This document shows, in pieces, positions 5,348 through 7,005 of a stretch of 7,005 bases of DNA (position 1 is the stretch's first letter; each line of letters opens with the position of its first letter). The notes beneath the pieces are model-generated. The model had not been told where the DNA came from and ran no database searches. It worked only from the letters and a program-made list of their open reading frames with translations. A program made the position numbers and the translations under genes. Location of the stretch: assembly GCA_905233865.1 (NCBI GenBank), contig CAJOGH010000135.1, positions 1-7,005 on the forward strand, in the 5' to 3' direction. This DNA is from an uncultured Atopobiaceae bacterium (GTDB lineage Bacteria > Actinomycetota > Coriobacteriia > Coriobacteriales > Atopobiaceae).

Positions 5348-6196
5348 CTAAGCCTCCAGCTGCGCGCGGGCCTCGGCAAGCTCGGCCATGCCCTGCTTGT
5401 ACTCGTCGTCGTTGGGCGCCTTGCCGTGCCAGCCGGCCTGGTCCTCCATGTAGGAGACGCCCTTGCCCTTGGTGGTCGCCATGATGATGACGGTGGGGCG
5501 GCCGGTGCCCTTGTTCTCGTGGAAGCGCGCAAAGGCGGACTCGATCTGCCCAAAGTCGTCGCCAGCGATCTTGACGACGTCGCAGCCAAAGGCCTCGAAC
5601 TTGCTGTCGAGCGGCTCGGAGTTCATGACGTCGGCGGTGCGACCGTCAATCTGCAGGCCGTTGACGTCCACGATAAGGCAGAGGTTGTCCAGCTTGTAGT
5701 GGGCGGCGAACATCGTGGCCTCCCACACCTGGCCCTCGGCGATCTCGCCGTCGCCCAGGAGGGTGTACACGCGCACGTCGTTGTTGGTGAGCTTGGCGCC
5801 CTTGGCCATGCCGGCCGCAGCGGAGATGCCCTGGCCCAGCGAGCCGGTGGACATGTCGACGCCGGGGACGGTGTTCATGTTGGGGTGACCCTGGAGGTAG
5901 GAGCCAACGTGACGCAGGGTGGCCAGGTCCTCCTTGGGGAAGAAGCCACGGAGCGCCAGGGCGCTGTACAGGCCGGGCGCGGTGTGGCCCTTGGACAGCA
6001 CGAAGCGGTCGCGGTGCTCGTCGCGCGGGTTGGCGGGATCGACGTTCATCTCCTTGAGGTACAGGTAGGTGAACATCTCCGCGGCGGACAGGCTGCCGCC
6101 GGGGTGACCGGACTTGGCGCCGTGCGTCGAGGTGAGGATGCCCTCCCTGACCTCGATTGCTGCGAGCTGCAGCTCCTTCTTCTCTTCTGGTGTCAT
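5348..6196 (-). CDS. Transketolase, N-terminal subunit
   Basis: A 282-residue subunit that carries the diphosphate-binding domain of transketolase. Visible motifs in order are SGHPGG (29-34), SKGH (68-71) near the active site, GSLGQGISAAAGMA (118-131), and the thiamine-diphosphate/metal motif from GDGEIAEGQVWEA (148-160) to DVNGLQIDG (177-185). N179 is the expected metal-binding asparagine. Single-chain transketolases are about 660 residues; the two genes here sum to 594, as in other split enzymes of archaea and many Gram-positive bacteria. An upstream in-frame extension to 6373 overlaps the epimerase gene and is rejected. The ATG at 6196 has GGGAGAGG that overlaps the epimerase stop codon, with a 10-base gap between the genes. 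The C-terminal subunit gene follows after one base. Confidence 0.96.
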   Translation of the reverse strand: MTPEEKKELQLAAIEVREGILTSTHGAKSGHPGGSLSAAEMFTYLYLKEMNVDPANPRDEHRDRFVLSKGHTAPGLYSALALRGFFPKEDLATLRHVGSYLQGHPNMNTVPGVDMSTGSLGQGISAAAGMAKGAKLTNNDVRVYTLLGDGEIAEGQVWEATMFAAHYKLDNLCLIVDVNGLQIDGRTADVMNSEPLDSKFEAFGCDVVKIAGDDFGQIESAFARFHENKGTGRPTVIIMATTKGKGVSYMEDQAGWHGKAPNDDEYKQGMAELAEARAQLEA

Positions 6197-6206
6197 TGAC
6201 CTCTCC

Positions 6207-6905
6207 CTATCGACTCTGGCCATAGTAGGCGTTAGGACCGTGCTTGCGCATGTAGTGCTTGTCCTGGTAGCGCTGGGGCGCTGCCGCGGCGTTGGCATCA
6301 ACCATGCGCGTGAAGATGCCCATCTTTGCGACCTCCTCAAGCACAACAGCATGATATACCGCCTGGGCGGCATCCTTGCCCCACGTGAAGGGGCCGTGGC
6401 TGTGGCAGATCACCGCGGGGACCGCGACGGGGTCGATGTCGCGGGAACGGAAGGTCTCCACGATGGTCTTGCCCGTGTTGAGCTCGTAGTCCTCGTCAAG
6501 CTCCTCCTGCGAGAGGTGACGCGCGCAGGGGATGGCGCCGTAGAAGTAGTCGGCGTGGGTGGTGCCAAAGGCGGGGATGTCCTTGCCGGCCTGGGCCCAG
6601 GCGACCGCGTGCGGGCTGTGCGTGTGCACGATGCCGCCGACCTCGGGGAACTCGTTGTACAGGACCATGTGGGTCTTGGTGTCGGAGGAGGGGTTCATGC
6701 TGCCCTCGACCTTGTTGCCCTCGAGGTCCATGACCACGAGGTCGTCGGGCGTGAGCTCGTCGTACTCGACGCCGGAGGGCTTGATCACAAACAGGCCGCG
6801 CTCACGGTCGATGCCGCTGACGTTGCCCCAGGTGTAGGTCACGAGGTTGCGACGGGGCAGCTCCATGTTGGCCTCGTAGACCTCTTCGCGTAGCTCCTTG
6901 AGCAT
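6207..6905 (-). CDS. araD: L-ribulose-5-phosphate 4-epimerase
   Basis: A 232-residue zinc enzyme of the class II aldolase fold that interconverts L-ribulose 5-phosphate and D-xylulose 5-phosphate by retro-aldol cleavage. All expected active-site residues are present one position before the E. coli AraD numbering: zinc ligands H94, H96 (HTHS) and H170 (CHSHGPF), D75 in SSDTKTH, catalytic D119 and Y228 (AYYGQ). The phosphate-binding segments GNVSG (27-31) and KPSG (42-45) are also there. A GTG start at 6920 is possible, but AAAGGAA six bases before the ATG at 6905 fixes the start. AraD, UlaF and SgbE cannot be separated by these motifs, so the entry sugar may be L-arabinose, L-ascorbate or L-xylulose. 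Its product is a direct substrate of the transketolase encoded next. Confidence 0.95.
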   Translation of the reverse strand: MLKELREEVYEANMELPRRNLVTYTWGNVSGIDRERGLFVIKPSGVEYDELTPDDLVVMDLEGNKVEGSMNPSSDTKTHMVLYNEFPEVGGIVHTHSPHAVAWAQAGKDIPAFGTTHADYFYGAIPCARHLSQEELDEDYELNTGKTIVETFRSRDIDPVAVPAVICHSHGPFTWGKDAAQAVYHAVVLEEVAKMGIFTRMVDANAAAAPQRYQDKHYMRKHGPNAYYGQSR

Positions 6906-6920
6906 GGGTGTTCCTTTCAC

Positions 6921-7005
6921 TTAGGCCTTAAGGGTGTACATAGCGATCTCGTTGATCTCGCGGTTGGTGCAGACGACGACGTCCTCACCAGCGGCGTTCA
7001 CAAAG
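6921..7005 (-). CDS. 3' end of an unidentified gene (partial)
   Basis: The last 27 codons of a gene that begins beyond the right edge of the window; the visible C-terminus is FVNAAGEDVVVCTNREINEI followed by AMYTLKA and a TAA stop. Codon use and the absence of stops in this frame fit a real gene, and the stop lies 15 bases before the epimerase start, so it is almost certainly in the same operon. I do not recognise the family from this tail. By context a kinase, isomerase, 3-epimerase or transport component for the sugar that leads to L-ribulose 5-phosphate would be expected, but nothing in these residues proves it. Confidence 0.7.
   Translation of the reverse strand, partial: FVNAAGEDVVVCTNREINEIAMYTLKA

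Noticed and set aside
3610..5484. 624-codon open frame on the plus strand
   Set aside because: It is antisense to transaldolase and transketolase and is a low-complexity Gly/Val/Ala/His product. The minus-strand genes explain the whole stretch.
5347..5589. N-terminal extension of the transketolase C-terminal subunit
   Set aside because: The extension overlaps the N-terminal subunit gene in another frame and is Ser/Arg/Pro-rich. The internal ATG at 5346 has GGAGG and the expected protein start.
6197..6373. N-terminal extension of the transketolase N-terminal subunit
   Set aside because: It overlaps the end of the epimerase gene. The ATG at 6196 has a strong ribosome-binding site and matches the family start.
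5426..6893. Long plus-strand open frames opposite transketolase N-terminal and epimerase genes
   Set aside because: They are shadows produced by GC-rich codon bias; no recognisable domain and no independent ribosome-binding site.

Overview
The window is GC-rich, and all eleven protein genes lie on the minus strand, so transcription runs from high to low coordinates. High GC, a transketolase split into two genes, a short transaldolase and small metabolic operons separated by compact hairpins suggest a high-GC Gram-positive anaerobe, most likely a Coriobacteriia actinobacterium of the Olsenella/Atopobium/Collinsella kind. That placement is an inference; the window has no rRNA or other phylogenetic marker. 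I see no mobile element, CRISPR array, tRNA or rRNA.

Right part (about 7005 to 3600): a pentose-phosphate operon. In transcription order it holds the 3' end of an unidentified gene, an L-ribulose-5-phosphate 4-epimerase (AraD/UlaF/SgbE family), the N-terminal and C-terminal transketolase subunits, and a short transaldolase. A rho-independent terminator at about 3602-3636 closes it. The gaps are 15, 10, 1 and 63 bases, so the first four genes are probably translated in a coupled way. The epimerase would feed D-xylulose 5-phosphate from L-arabinose, L-ascorbate or L-xylulose catabolism into transketolase and transaldolase, which convert it to fructose 6-phosphate and glyceraldehyde 3-phosphate.

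Middle part (about 3590 to 2393): a YaeR-like glyoxalase/VOC metalloprotein preceded by a perfect 18-bp palindrome, then two small unknown membrane proteins encoded 3 bases apart, which share a layout and may be distant paralogues.

Left part (2368 to 130): a small-type aldo/keto reductase, a 66-residue two-helix membrane protein and a larger YajO-like aldo/keto reductase. The last has its own candidate promoter with a 19-base spacer containing a 20-bp dyad, which resembles promoters controlled by MerR-family activators. A near copy of the 18-bp palindrome lies just after its stop codon, followed by a strong GC hairpin.

Most of the window is ordinary metabolism. The points that deserve a second look are regulatory (the repeated palindrome and the dyad promoter), the paired small membrane proteins, and the transaldolase active site, which reads as a true transaldolase and not a fructose-6-phosphate aldolase.
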